Positions 13,101 through 20,746 of a stretch of 64,000 nucleotides of DNA are shown piece by piece (within the stretch, counting starts at the first letter, position 1; every line of letters begins with the position of its first letter). A program made the position numbers and the translations under genes. The notes beneath the pieces were generated by a model. The model was not told where the DNA came from. It did no database searches and worked only from the letters and a program-made list of their open reading frames with translations. The stretch covers positions 62,001 through 126,000 of the forward strand of contig JAGOPY010000002.1 of NCBI GenBank assembly GCA_017991835.1, written 5' to 3'. This stretch comes from Bacteroidales bacterium. Lineage in GTDB: Bacteria > Bacteroidota > Bacteroidia > Bacteroidales > JAGOPY01.

Positions 13101-13421
13101 AACATCGATACGATTACAGATGATGAAATTCCGGTGTTGAAGCATAAGATCATCGACTATGTAAGGGAATTGGATAACTTTACTGAAATTTCGGAAAGAG
13201 ATATTAATCCTGATAAAGAAGACGTTATTAAGCTTGAAGTAACTGACTTATTGAAGGGCTTATCAAAAAAATATATCCGGATTCCGAAATCCAAAATGAA
13301 TAAAATTGCTAATTTAGAAAAGTCTTACAAGGAGCAACTCAGGTTAAATGATCGAACAATTAATATTGCTCTGTTAGTCAAGTTATTGCAGGATGAATTG
13401 AAAGAAGATGAAGAAAGTTAG
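10167..13421 (+). CDS. Large P-loop ATPase, SspC-like
   Basis: A 1084-residue protein with an N-terminal P-loop NTPase domain: Walker A GSYGSGKS at residues 50-57 and Walker B with the catalytic acid in VIDEFGKF (Asp139-Glu140). The remaining ~800 residues are long, helical and low in recognisable motifs. It overlaps the DUF4007 gene by 11 bp and the sulfurtransferase gene by 14 bp, so the three products are probably made together. In Ssp-type phosphorothioation the ATPase SspC acts with SspB and SspD. I assign this as the equivalent by position and P-loop, not by full-length similarity. It could also be a more general STAND- or DndD-like defence ATPase. Confidence 0.75.
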   Translation: MKSKTYTPSVNIIRDFDEEINYISTPNAQNIYNQIVSNYQKGSRSFSVIGSYGSGKSSFIVALEQSLNGTNHIFKRARLFRDVDEFHFINLIGEHKSIIQAFNELLKLDSKSNDTGKVLEGLKNYLNDLKNKGLVIVIDEFGKFLEFAAKNNPEKELYFLQQLAEFVNSKKHEVIFITVLHKNFNAYSLELTQNQIDEWNKVKGRFVELNFNEPVEQLLFLAAEKIAEYGFVINDTEELEKVHCSISEAKLYPLKEFDSLDFSNRIYPFDLLSASILTLALQEYGQNERSLFSFIETEEEFGLNGFNKESNPFYNIACVYDYLNYYHFSIISTKYNPYLNQWNSIRSALDRIEVRMPKLAMDAGKLIKTIGLLNIFANKGGTIDDEFINLYGKYSLGINNPKEIINQLVKFKIVRHSHYDNRFKLFHGTDLDFELAINEAGNLIERVKDTSFYLNNYFDFPVIMAKAASFITGTPRMFSFKISNEPVKEVPEDELDGFINLIFNDKISENKIREHSSQVEDAVLHGLFTNTSKIEDTIFELEKIKRVIEDNADDIIALQELENIKSHYRNLLNHYVLDGLYSGDQTVKWFFQGNLIPVSNQKAFNNLLSFICNEVYSSTPIFRNELVNKTKISGSISIARKNLISGLLEEMPKENLNFDDQRFPPEKSIFLSLIKGSGIWNCKDGKWQLTAPTSPSFQRLWLGSLEFLESCRDERKSLLEFSEYLKRRPYKLKQGFVDFWLPVFLIANKNDFALFQRGRSDDQITFLPNLNDEILDLINKIPQDFYIKKFDLTPARLELFNKYREILNQIEQERFTNASFIETFKPFVIFYKSLSVYAISTRNLSEKSRNLRQAIANAVDPEITFFEEFPNALGFNTVELLEKQEAIENFAISIKECVQEINGALDVLIEDIETYINTEIFGEDLVFPENKVAFSHRFAKLKTDRIQPKYNVFFKRLVSILDNKKAWINSLCQAILGKNIDTITDDEIPVLKHKIIDYVRELDNFTEISERDINPDKEDVIKLEVTDLLKGLSKKYIRIPKSKMNKIANLEKSYKEQLRLNDRTINIALLVKLLQDELKEDEES

Positions 13422-14514
13422 GCATCTTTTAGGTATTTCCGGTGGAAAGGACAGCGCTGCCCTGGCTATTTACATGAAGACCAGGTATCCTGAAATTGAC
13501 ATGGAATACTATTTCTGTGATACAGGAAAAGAACTGAAAGAAACCTATCTTCTTATTGATGAACTTGAAAATTTCTTAGATAAACCAGTTGCTAGATGGA
13601 AAGCTGCAGAAAATAGCCCTGACGATCCGTTTGATCATTTTTTAAAATTGTACAAGGGATACTTACCGTCCAATATGGCACGGTGGTGTACCAAAAACCT
13701 TAAACTTGAGCCATTTGAGAGAAAGATTGGTGATGATTTGGTAATCTCTTATGTTGCAATCCGAGGAGATGAGAATCGAGAAGGGTACGTTTCAACCAAA
13801 CCGAATATTCAAACGATTTTCCCGTTCCGCAAGAATATCTGGAGCATCGATGTGTTATCTCACGTTATATCAAATAATAGAATTGATGAGTTTTATGCAA
13901 ATTATGCCCAAATTGCTGATCAAAAGAGCCTTAAAAGGGCAGGGGAACTGATTTTGATGGAAACTTCCAAAAAGTTTTTGTTTTCTCAAAAAGTTGAAGC
14001 GTTACTTAATGTTAATATTCCGGTATTTAATAAGACCGTATTCTGTTGCTTGAAAGGTACATCTTATCCCATATCCCACCTGGATGATTATGCCCTTTTG
14101 CCTAATAAGGATATCGTTGACAAGCCTGAAGTGATTAAGCTGATTAAAACCAACGGAATAAAATACCCTCAGTATGCTGAAGAAATTCCGTATAAAGTCA
14201 ATGGGAAAGTGGGATATTACTCCCGCAGCCGTTCCGGATGTTTTTTCTGCTTCTATCAGCAAAAGATTGAATGGGTTTGGCTGTATGAAAGGCATAGAAA
14301 GCTTTTTAATGAAGCAATGGCATATGAAAAAGATGGCTATACCTGGAATGAGAATGAAAGCCTGGAAGAGCTTTCAAGACCTGAACGAATAAAGCAAATC
14401 AAAGAAGAACATCTATTAAAAGTAAGAAATAAACTCCTGGCAAAGAAATCCAATAAGCTTGTTGATAATTTGGATGATTCTCAGGGGATTAGCTGTGTTA
14501 ACTGTTTTGTATAA
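13408..14514 (+). CDS. PAPS-reductase-like ATP pyrophosphatase, SspD/DndC-like sulfurtransferase
   Basis: A 368-residue member of the adenine nucleotide alpha-hydrolase (PAPS reductase) superfamily. The PP-loop SGGKDS lies at residues 11-16, followed by the FCDTGKEL segment typical of this group. Cysteines in ARWC, VFCC and SGCFFC could ligate an Fe-S cluster, as in DndC, and the C-terminus carries another CVNC pair. DndC and SspD proteins activate the DNA phosphate with ATP before sulfur transfer. It overlaps the ATPase gene by 14 bp and is followed after 6 bp by the DUF262 gene. No cysteine desulfurase (SspA/DndA) is encoded nearby, so a housekeeping IscS/NifS would have to supply sulfur. 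Confidence 0.85.
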   Translation: MKKVRHLLGISGGKDSAALAIYMKTRYPEIDMEYYFCDTGKELKETYLLIDELENFLDKPVARWKAAENSPDDPFDHFLKLYKGYLPSNMARWCTKNLKLEPFERKIGDDLVISYVAIRGDENREGYVSTKPNIQTIFPFRKNIWSIDVLSHVISNNRIDEFYANYAQIADQKSLKRAGELILMETSKKFLFSQKVEALLNVNIPVFNKTVFCCLKGTSYPISHLDDYALLPNKDIVDKPEVIKLIKTNGIKYPQYAEEIPYKVNGKVGYYSRSRSGCFFCFYQQKIEWVWLYERHRKLFNEAMAYEKDGYTWNENESLEELSRPERIKQIKEEHLLKVRNKLLAKKSNKLVDNLDDSQGISCVNCFV

Positions 14515-14520
14515 TTTATT

Positions 14521-15582
14521 ATGGAAATAGAAGTAAGCTATTGGACAATAAATGATTTAATCAACAACAAGGACTATATTAATCCAAAACCGCAATATCA
14601 GCGTACATCTGTCTGGAGTCCGCAAAAGAAGAAACTGTTAATTGACTCAATACTTAGAGGTTATGATTTGCCAAAATTTTATATTCGAGAAACGCCTCTT
14701 GACCAAAATTATCGTTATGAAGTTACTGATGGACAACAAAGAATGAGGGCAATCTGGGAATTTGTTGACGATGTAGAAGCTTATTCCTTAGATGATAGCT
14801 TTATAAATGGTGTTAATACAAAGGGGCTGACTTATAATGACTTTAAAAGGAATTATCCTGAGTTGCAAAGAGCTTTGCTAAATTTTAAACTTCATATCGC
14901 CATAATAAAGTCTGCTTCGTCTGAGGAAACAAGAACATTATTTGCTAGGCTTCAAATGGGAGAGAAATTGAATCCAGTAGAACTTCGGAACGCAATGACA
15001 AGTAATATTGGAAATGCGATTCAATCACTGACGATAAATAGTAAATTCTTTGACAAAGAGTGTAAAATAAAAAATTCGCGTTTTAAACATCAAGATTACC
15101 TCGACCATGTCATTACTTTAATACATTTTAATGGTCAGAGGAATCTAAAGTCTATGGATATTAAGCAATTATATTTAGAATTAGCTAATGAAACATTGGA
15201 TAAATTTCAGCCAATGTTGGGTAATGTTAATAAAGTTTTAGATTTGATGAGACGAATTAATTCTCATAGGAAAGGGATCTTTAGGAATAAATGGACATTT
15301 GTTGATGCTTTCTATCTACTATTTACCAAGATAGACAGTTTTATTGACATTAAACCAAAGATCCTTGCAGACAATCTCGCTAATTTTGAATCAAAAAGAA
15401 GGAAATATAACAAAGATCCTGAAAAGCTAATTGAAGATAAAACAAAACTTAGCTATGATAAGGATATGTATGATTATATAATTGCTTTTAAATCAGCAGG
15501 AGCTGAGAAAAATAATATCAAGATCAGACACAGAGTATTTGTTAATCATTTTTTTAAGTCAGATAATTTTACTATAAGATAA
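14521..15582 (+). CDS. DUF262 protein with DGQQR motif, SspE-like but lacking the HNH domain
   Basis: A 353-residue protein whose first half is a DUF262 (ParB/GmrS-like) domain: PQYQR at residues 24-28 with VW following, and the signature DGQQR at 70-74. In SspE, the phosphorothioate-sensing effector of SspABCD-SspE, the DUF262 domain holds DGQQR and has phosphorothioate-stimulated NTPase activity, and a C-terminal DUF1524 HNH domain nicks phage DNA. Here the remaining ~200 residues show no HNH pattern, and the protein is shorter than SspE or GmrSD. It starts 6 bp after the sulfurtransferase gene and ends 1 bp before the SIR2 gene. My inference is a sensor or switch that signals to a separate effector. 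Confidence 0.85.
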   Translation: MEIEVSYWTINDLINNKDYINPKPQYQRTSVWSPQKKKLLIDSILRGYDLPKFYIRETPLDQNYRYEVTDGQQRMRAIWEFVDDVEAYSLDDSFINGVNTKGLTYNDFKRNYPELQRALLNFKLHIAIIKSASSEETRTLFARLQMGEKLNPVELRNAMTSNIGNAIQSLTINSKFFDKECKIKNSRFKHQDYLDHVITLIHFNGQRNLKSMDIKQLYLELANETLDKFQPMLGNVNKVLDLMRRINSHRKGIFRNKWTFVDAFYLLFTKIDSFIDIKPKILADNLANFESKRRKYNKDPEKLIEDKTKLSYDKDMYDYIIAFKSAGAEKNNIKIRHRVFVNHFFKSDNFTIR

Positions 15583-15583
15583 T

Positions 15584-16408
15584 ATGGTTACAAAGAAACT
15601 ACAAACAGCTTATTTATCTGGAGCTTTTGGAATTTTTATTGGTACAGGAATATCACAAGGTTCAGGATTGCCAGGGTGGGAACAATTACTTTTAGAATTA
15701 ATACAAATAGCCGAACAGAATCCACTACAAAAGCAAAAGTGTGATGAATTAAGATCACTGGTCAAGGATCCATCCAAATACTTAATGGTAGCTGAAGAGT
15801 TGAAAGAAATATTGGGATCAGATTTATACAAATATATAAAACATAGGTTTGATGATAAAGCTGTTAATCCCTCAGAATTATTAAAGAAGATCATAGAGTT
15901 AAAGAGTCGATTTATAATTACGACTAACTATGATACCTTAATAGAGAAGGCATATATAATGAAGCAACAATCGCCAAATGATTTGACATATAAAGATGCT
16001 TCAACTATTAATTATAATCTTTTATCCGGGGATCGCTTTTTATTAAAGGCGCATGGGGATGCAAGGAGAACTCCAAGTGAAATAATTATTACGGAGAAAG
16101 ATTATAGAACTATTCTTTTTAAAGAAGTAGGTTATCAAAGTGTATTGCATGTCTTATTTTCTACATGCCATATTCTATTTCTTGGTGTTTCTTTCAATGA
16201 TCCTGAACTTAAATTATTATTAGGTTTTATACATAATATTTTTCACGGCGGTTCGCCAGACCATTTTAGTTATATGAGTAAAGAAGAACTCACTAACACG
16301 GAAGTTGATAGGTGGAGAAAAGATTTTAATATCAATATAATACCATATGATAAGGCTAATAATAGAAAAGAGCTTGAGGAATCAATAGATGAGTTGTTGA
16401 AACTTTAA
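15584..16408 (+). CDS. SIR2-family protein, probable NADase effector
   Basis: A 274-residue SIR2-like (SIR2_2) protein. The NAD-binding GTGIS is at residues 20-24, TTNYD at 113-117 (Asn115 is the expected catalytic residue) and LKAHGD places catalytic His157. The Asn-His spacing resembles that of anti-phage NADases such as ThsA. FLGVSFNDPE is also characteristic. SIR2 proteins of defence systems deplete NAD+ to stop phage growth. The domain stands alone here, with no fused sensor, and its start codon follows the DUF262 stop by 1 bp, so coupled expression and direct partnership are likely. It is convergent, 3 bp apart, with the GHKL ATPase gene. Confidence 0.85.
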   Translation: MVTKKLQTAYLSGAFGIFIGTGISQGSGLPGWEQLLLELIQIAEQNPLQKQKCDELRSLVKDPSKYLMVAEELKEILGSDLYKYIKHRFDDKAVNPSELLKKIIELKSRFIITTNYDTLIEKAYIMKQQSPNDLTYKDASTINYNLLSGDRFLLKAHGDARRTPSEIIITEKDYRTILFKEVGYQSVLHVLFSTCHILFLGVSFNDPELKLLLGFIHNIFHGGSPDHFSYMSKEELTNTEVDRWRKDFNINIIPYDKANNRKELEESIDELLKL

Positions 16409-16411
16409 TAT

Positions 16412-18889
16412 CTAATCCCCCAACCCCTGCATCAGTTCCTCAGCCCCTCCAAAGTTCAGAATAAATTCTGAATAATAGGATTCGAATAGATCTTTCAGAT
16501 AAGTTTCTAACTCAACGGGATCCTCATGGTTTTCTTCTTTAACCTGTACTATCCGATATTTCCGGTTTTTAGTAATTGAATAAAGGAACAGCGTGTGGAA
16601 GTAAACCGAAGAAATATATTTCCTGTCCGCCAAAGCAAGCTGCTCCTCATTTGGATTTTTCGTTTTGGCCTTGAATGATTTTAACACATTGCTATCCATG
16701 TTGATATATATCTTTTCGAGATTATCACCACTTACTAACGGAAACATGACGGTGCTGTAATTCATGGGTTCGCTGGTGGCTTCTTCCACTTGTTCCCAGG
16801 AAACAAATCCTTCTTTAAGTTCATGGTAAGCCAGGATGTAATCAGGTAAGCCCAGCAAGTCAGGCTCATTCTCCTTTTCCTTCGGTTTCTCTTCTTTATG
16901 CTTTTCCGGTTCACTAATCTTCACCCAGAATATTTCGTCAAAATCTTCACCTCCTTGATTGGTCAAAGTGACTTTGGTCTGAAAAGCGTCTCCAACCTGG
17001 ACTTTCTCCTTGGGATTCAGCGTGATTTTTATCATGCCTTTATTCGGACTGCTCGAAGTGACATTGAAAACATCTTCAATTCCCTTTGGTTTGCCAGGTT
17101 GGTCGCCACCCCCTTTTTCATTAGGTGCACTGTTAAGTAGAGCAATAATTAATTCCCCAGGCTCCTCAACACGGTCGAAATAGTGATTTTCAACATCGGA
17201 TTCGAATTTAATCGTTTTTTCACCACCCAGAGGAACCTTGACCACCTCGTTCTCTCCATCATGTTTAGATTTCAGTTTGAATTTGGTTGGAAAGCGCTGG
17301 GCATTAAAAGGAACTTCCTCGTGGTCCTTTTTCTTTTTTTCCGTGGTATCTTTGTCCTCTTTCTGGTTCTTATCTTTCTTTAAATCAAGCTTGAAGGTTT
17401 GATTAAGAAGTTTTAGCAACTCACTATTCAGAGGTAAGTTTTTCGTGAATGATTTTAGAATCTCTGACGTATCTCCACCTTCAACTGCTATTGAATCTTT
17501 ACGTTTCTTGATTATCTCCGAAAGGCGACTGTCAGATGAAGAGAGTTTTTTCGCTAAAAAATTGCGTAATTCCCTGGTTTCAGTTCCATCCTTTAATCTG
17601 TCGCGCGAAGCCATGAATAACTCTTTCCTGAATTCATACTTCATCCTAGTGCAATCAACATGTATTAAAAGGTGGCTCTTCAAGAGATTCATTTTCAATG
17701 ACCTGGTGATAAACTCTGAAGTGTAATGTCCATGGACTTGGCCATTAAGAGAAAAAATCACAGACATATTATTTTTAAAGAACTCTCTTTCAATTGATTC
17801 CTTTGTTTCCTTTACGCTTTTTCCATCCACTTTATTTTTAAATACATAACAAGTGACTTTCATGTCACCGAATGAATCTTCATGATAAGTTTCCGAGAAG
17901 TAATCTTCTATGTACTTAAAATCATCCTGTTCCAGTCTTCTTTTCAAACCATAAAGTTCTCTTTCAAGATTTTTGTCATCAGGATACCTTTCTTTCCGGT
18001 CTACAGTTAAAATAGGAAGGGCCGGCTCAAATAAATACTCATTGATACTTTGATTTAAATCCCTGGAAATTACAGATCTGCTTCCGGAAGGTAAATCATA
18101 GGAATATAATTTTATAATGGTTCCTGTCTCAAATGGCCTATTATGTAGATTAAGATTGAGCTTATTGATCTTAAAGGAAGGAATCTGTCCCTGATATTTA
18201 AAATACTCGTACCAGGTTTCCTTTCCTTTCATAGGCTCCTTCTCAGTGAAAGGATGCTCTCTAATTAAAGTAAACCCAAATTCTCCATCATTAGAAAATC
18301 TTTTTGAAGCAATAAGTTGATATCGCTTTCTGCCACAGAAAATAATCGAACCACTACCGCCCATGTTGTATTTTCCTTGTACAAACCGAATTTCATTTTT
18401 ATTTCCTCGTAATAGTGATAAGAAGGTATTCTCGAAATCTTCCGGATGTTGGCCTTCGCCATCATCGAAAATAGTTAAACTTGTGTTCATCCTAGGGCCA
18501 TCGGCAAGAATCTGAATGCTTTCGGATTGCTTTTTTCGGAAAGTTGAGAGATCCCAGTTTTTGAAATCAGGAAAAAATCTTTCTATGGCTTCATCCATGG
18601 AATTTGGCGCTTCCGCTGATTTTGGATCAATCCCGTTCTCATGGCATTTCCTCGTCAGAATAGCATCAATTGAATTTGTAATTTTTTCAATAAGTGCTGC
18701 AATCGGTGCGGATTGTTGATTTTTTACAACCCCATAATTGGAATAATTTTGACCGAGTGGATGCCAGTTTTCTGATTTAAAAATATCATAGTACGTCTGC
18801 AAAACTATGTCAACGTCTTCTTCAGTATTAGCATTAAATAATTCGTGGAAAATGAATTCGGGATCAAAGGTTTGGTTAAAAAGGCTCAT
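16412..18889 (-). CDS. GHKL/HSP90-like ATPase, island effector or accessory protein
   Basis: An 825-residue protein (start chosen at the internal Met at 18889, because the upstream 33-residue extension is Cys/His-rich and unlike a protein N-terminus). The N-terminal GHKL ATPase has the N-box EKITNSIDA (68-76), the G1 motif DDGEG (142-146) and a G2-like GKYNMGGSGS (172-181), the set seen in HSP90, MORC and MutL ATPases. A Lys/Glu-rich charged linker lies near residues 520-550, followed by a beta-rich region and a helical C-terminus. I recognise no nuclease motif. It lies inside the inverted repeats, shares the AT-rich composition, and is oriented against the other genes. A defence role is inferred from position. 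Confidence 0.8.
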   Translation of the reverse strand: MSLFNQTFDPEFIFHELFNANTEEDVDIVLQTYYDIFKSENWHPLGQNYSNYGVVKNQQSAPIAALIEKITNSIDAILTRKCHENGIDPKSAEAPNSMDEAIERFFPDFKNWDLSTFRKKQSESIQILADGPRMNTSLTIFDDGEGQHPEDFENTFLSLLRGNKNEIRFVQGKYNMGGSGSIIFCGRKRYQLIASKRFSNDGEFGFTLIREHPFTEKEPMKGKETWYEYFKYQGQIPSFKINKLNLNLHNRPFETGTIIKLYSYDLPSGSRSVISRDLNQSINEYLFEPALPILTVDRKERYPDDKNLERELYGLKRRLEQDDFKYIEDYFSETYHEDSFGDMKVTCYVFKNKVDGKSVKETKESIEREFFKNNMSVIFSLNGQVHGHYTSEFITRSLKMNLLKSHLLIHVDCTRMKYEFRKELFMASRDRLKDGTETRELRNFLAKKLSSSDSRLSEIIKKRKDSIAVEGGDTSEILKSFTKNLPLNSELLKLLNQTFKLDLKKDKNQKEDKDTTEKKKKDHEEVPFNAQRFPTKFKLKSKHDGENEVVKVPLGGEKTIKFESDVENHYFDRVEEPGELIIALLNSAPNEKGGGDQPGKPKGIEDVFNVTSSSPNKGMIKITLNPKEKVQVGDAFQTKVTLTNQGGEDFDEIFWVKISEPEKHKEEKPKEKENEPDLLGLPDYILAYHELKEGFVSWEQVEEATSEPMNYSTVMFPLVSGDNLEKIYINMDSNVLKSFKAKTKNPNEEQLALADRKYISSVYFHTLFLYSITKNRKYRIVQVKEENHEDPVELETYLKDLFESYYSEFILNFGGAEELMQGLGD

Positions 18890-18969
18890 GGAAATATAGG
18901 TTAATCGAGAGCAAGATAAAATATTTTTCCTATTTACATGTAGATGTGGAAAAAAATAGATGCAATGCC

Positions 18970-19040
18970 AAATGCAATCAAAACGCAAAATGAAAAATCA
19001 CCTGGAAAATGGCCAGTGGAAAATGCACAATGCAAAATGA
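18970..19040 (+). repeat. Extra copy of the AT-rich array inside the right arm
   Basis: It repeats, in the same orientation, the AT-rich array found at about 19260-19325 (AAACGCAAAATGAAAAA, CACCTGGAAAATGG). It makes the right arm longer than the left. Positions 18890-18969 show nothing else recognisable. Confidence 0.7.
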
Positions 19041-19042
19041 TT

Positions 19043-19333
19043 CCCCTTTCCCCACCCCCGGCCCCTCCCGTGCAAACCCAATAACCTTTATCCGGGAACA
19101 TCAGGGGAGGGGAGATTGTTATGGGCCTGCTTCTTCGCTACAAATGTGGAACCCCGATGGGGTAAAGCATTGTCCATTGTCCATTGTCCATTTCGCATTG
19201 TCCATAGAAGAATGATAGACATCAGACAATGCAAAATGAAAAACAGAACATGCCATGCAAAATGAAAAATGCAAAACGCAAAATGAAAAACCACCTGGAA
19301 AATGGACAATGGAAAATGCACAATGGAAAATGC
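19043..19333 (-). repeat. Right arm of the ~280-bp inverted repeat around the island
   Basis: The reverse complement of the left arm (8914-9190) with scattered differences. The inner GC-rich palindrome, the middle segment containing TCGCTACAAATGTGGAACC and the outer AT-rich array occur in mirror order. Its outer edge meets the stop codon of the CorC-like gene at 19334. Confidence 0.85.
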
Positions 19334-20605
19334 TTATGGCTTTTCTTTGCTCACCAGCACCTTATCGATACGCGCCCGGTCCATATCCATGATCTCAAAC
19401 CGGAATCCCATCCAATCGGTCTTGTCGCCGGCTTTGGGTATGTATCCCAGCTGGTCGAGGATCAGCCCGGCAATGGTGTTGAACCGGTTTTCTTCGTAAA
19501 GCTCCTGCAAATCGAAATAATTCAGGAACTCATGGAAAGGATACTGTCCGTCGACAAGCCAGGTGCCGTTGTCGCGGCTGATGATCTGGTATTCTTCATC
19601 CGCCGGGGATACTTCTCCTACCAGCGATTCCAGGATATCGCTTACCGTTATGATCCCTTCCACACTTCCGTATTCGTCGATTACCAAAGCATGAAATGTC
19701 TTGTTCAACCTGAATTGCCGGATAGCATCATACGCCGATGTATTCTCCGGAAGATAAAATGGATCGTGGATACAGTTTCTCAGCGAAAAGCCGGGTTTGT
19801 CAAGGTTGGTGAAAAGGTCTTTAAGGCCAACGGTTCCCATCACCTGATCGAGGCTTCCTTCAGCAACCGGGTAAACATTATGCAGATTGGCTGAAACTTT
19901 CTGCCTGATCTCTTCCTGTTCATCTGAAAAATCAATCCAGACAATATCACTTTTGTAAGTCATTAACGATTTGATGGTTGTATCGCCGAGAATGAAAACC
20001 CGGTCGACGATATCCCTTTCCACATCCTGCACCTCTCCGTGCCTTGTCCCTTCTTCTATCATCGATTTGATCTCTTCTTCCGTTATCTTCTCATCATCTG
20101 AAGCTTTTATGTTAAATGCTTTGATGATCAGATTGGTGGAGATGCTTAACAGCCAGACAAATGGCCTGGTGACTACTGAAAAAACATGGACCGGACCTGC
20201 CATTGCTTTTGCCAGTTTTTCAGGCATAGCCAGGCCCAACTGCTTAGGAACCAGTTCGCCCAGCACCAGGGAGAAAAATGTGATGATCAGCACAACCAGG
20301 ATAAACGACAAGGTGTGCGAATAGGGCTGAAGCGCAGTGACCCGGTTAAGAATTCCCTGCATATCTTCTGTAATATTCTCGCCGCTGTATGCTCCCAGAA
20401 ATATCCCTACCAGCGTGATCCCTATCTGTATGGCCGACAGAAACCGGTCAGGACGGTTGCTCAGGTCCAACGCCCTGGCTGCCTGTTTATTCCCTTTGCG
20501 TGCCATGTATTGCAGCCTTGATTTCTTCGCTGAAACAAGAGCGATTTCCGACATGGAAAGCACGCCATTCAACACTATGAGCAGTAAAATAATCAGGAGT
20601 TCCAT
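19334..20605 (-). CDS. CNNM/CorC (HlyC) family membrane protein
   Basis: A 423-residue integral membrane protein of the CNNM/CorC family, members of which are linked to magnesium or cobalt transport. An N-terminal DUF21 domain with about four membrane segments (residues 1-170) is followed by two CBS domains (roughly 205-330) and a CorC_HlyC regulatory domain at the C-terminus (WLVDGQYPFHEFLNYF onward). I chose the Met at 20605 because the -7 promoter element at 20627-20634 overlaps the longer alternative start and because the membrane domain begins there. The stop codon abuts the outer edge of the right repeat arm, so the island inserted directly behind this gene. Confidence 0.9.
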   Translation of the reverse strand: MELLIILLLIVLNGVLSMSEIALVSAKKSRLQYMARKGNKQAARALDLSNRPDRFLSAIQIGITLVGIFLGAYSGENITEDMQGILNRVTALQPYSHTLSFILVVLIITFFSLVLGELVPKQLGLAMPEKLAKAMAGPVHVFSVVTRPFVWLLSISTNLIIKAFNIKASDDEKITEEEIKSMIEEGTRHGEVQDVERDIVDRVFILGDTTIKSLMTYKSDIVWIDFSDEQEEIRQKVSANLHNVYPVAEGSLDQVMGTVGLKDLFTNLDKPGFSLRNCIHDPFYLPENTSAYDAIRQFRLNKTFHALVIDEYGSVEGIITVSDILESLVGEVSPADEEYQIISRDNGTWLVDGQYPFHEFLNYFDLQELYEENRFNTIAGLILDQLGYIPKAGDKTDWMGFRFEIMDMDRARIDKVLVSKEKP

Positions 20606-20626
20606 TCTGGAATTAGAATTGAACGG

Positions 20627-20634
20627 CAAAGTTA
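20627..20634 (-). promoter_or_regulatory. Promoter -7 element for the CorC-like gene
   Basis: TAACTTTG on the minus strand matches TAnnTTTG and lies 21 bp upstream of the ATG at 20605. It rules out the longer reading that starts at 20629. Confidence 0.55.
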
Positions 20635-20650
20635 CGGAAAGAAATCTTTA

Positions 20651-20658
20651 TAAATTTG
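20651..20658 (+). promoter_or_regulatory. Possible promoter -7 element for the sugar transporter gene
   Basis: TAAATTTG matches TAnnTTTG. It lies 88 bp before the MFS gene and would give a ~75-nt leader containing an AT-rich direct repeat (AAGAATTTTAAATT / AAGAATTTAACATT). Confidence 0.35.
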
Positions 20659-20746
20659 CATCCAGGCAATGAATAATGATTTCTTAAATTATTCACATCA
20701 AGAATTTTAAATTAAGAATTAAGAATTTAACATTAAACATTATCCC

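Larger units (their letters stand above)
8914..19333. other. Putative phosphorothioation-type defence island between inverted repeats
   Basis: About 10.4 kb bounded by inverted ~280-bp repeats and visibly more AT-rich than the flanking genes. Contents: SspB-, SspC- and SspD-like genes overlapping or nearly so, a DUF262 gene, a SIR2 gene and a convergent GHKL ATPase gene. No transposase, integrase or tRNA is seen at the ends. The right boundary coincides with the stop codon of the CorC-like gene. The base composition, cargo and symmetrical ends suggest horizontal acquisition, but how it moves is unknown. Confidence 0.65.

Noticed and set aside
19229..19894. 221-residue ORF starting in the right repeat arm
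   Set aside because: It begins in low-complexity repeat DNA and continues antisense to the CorC-like gene.
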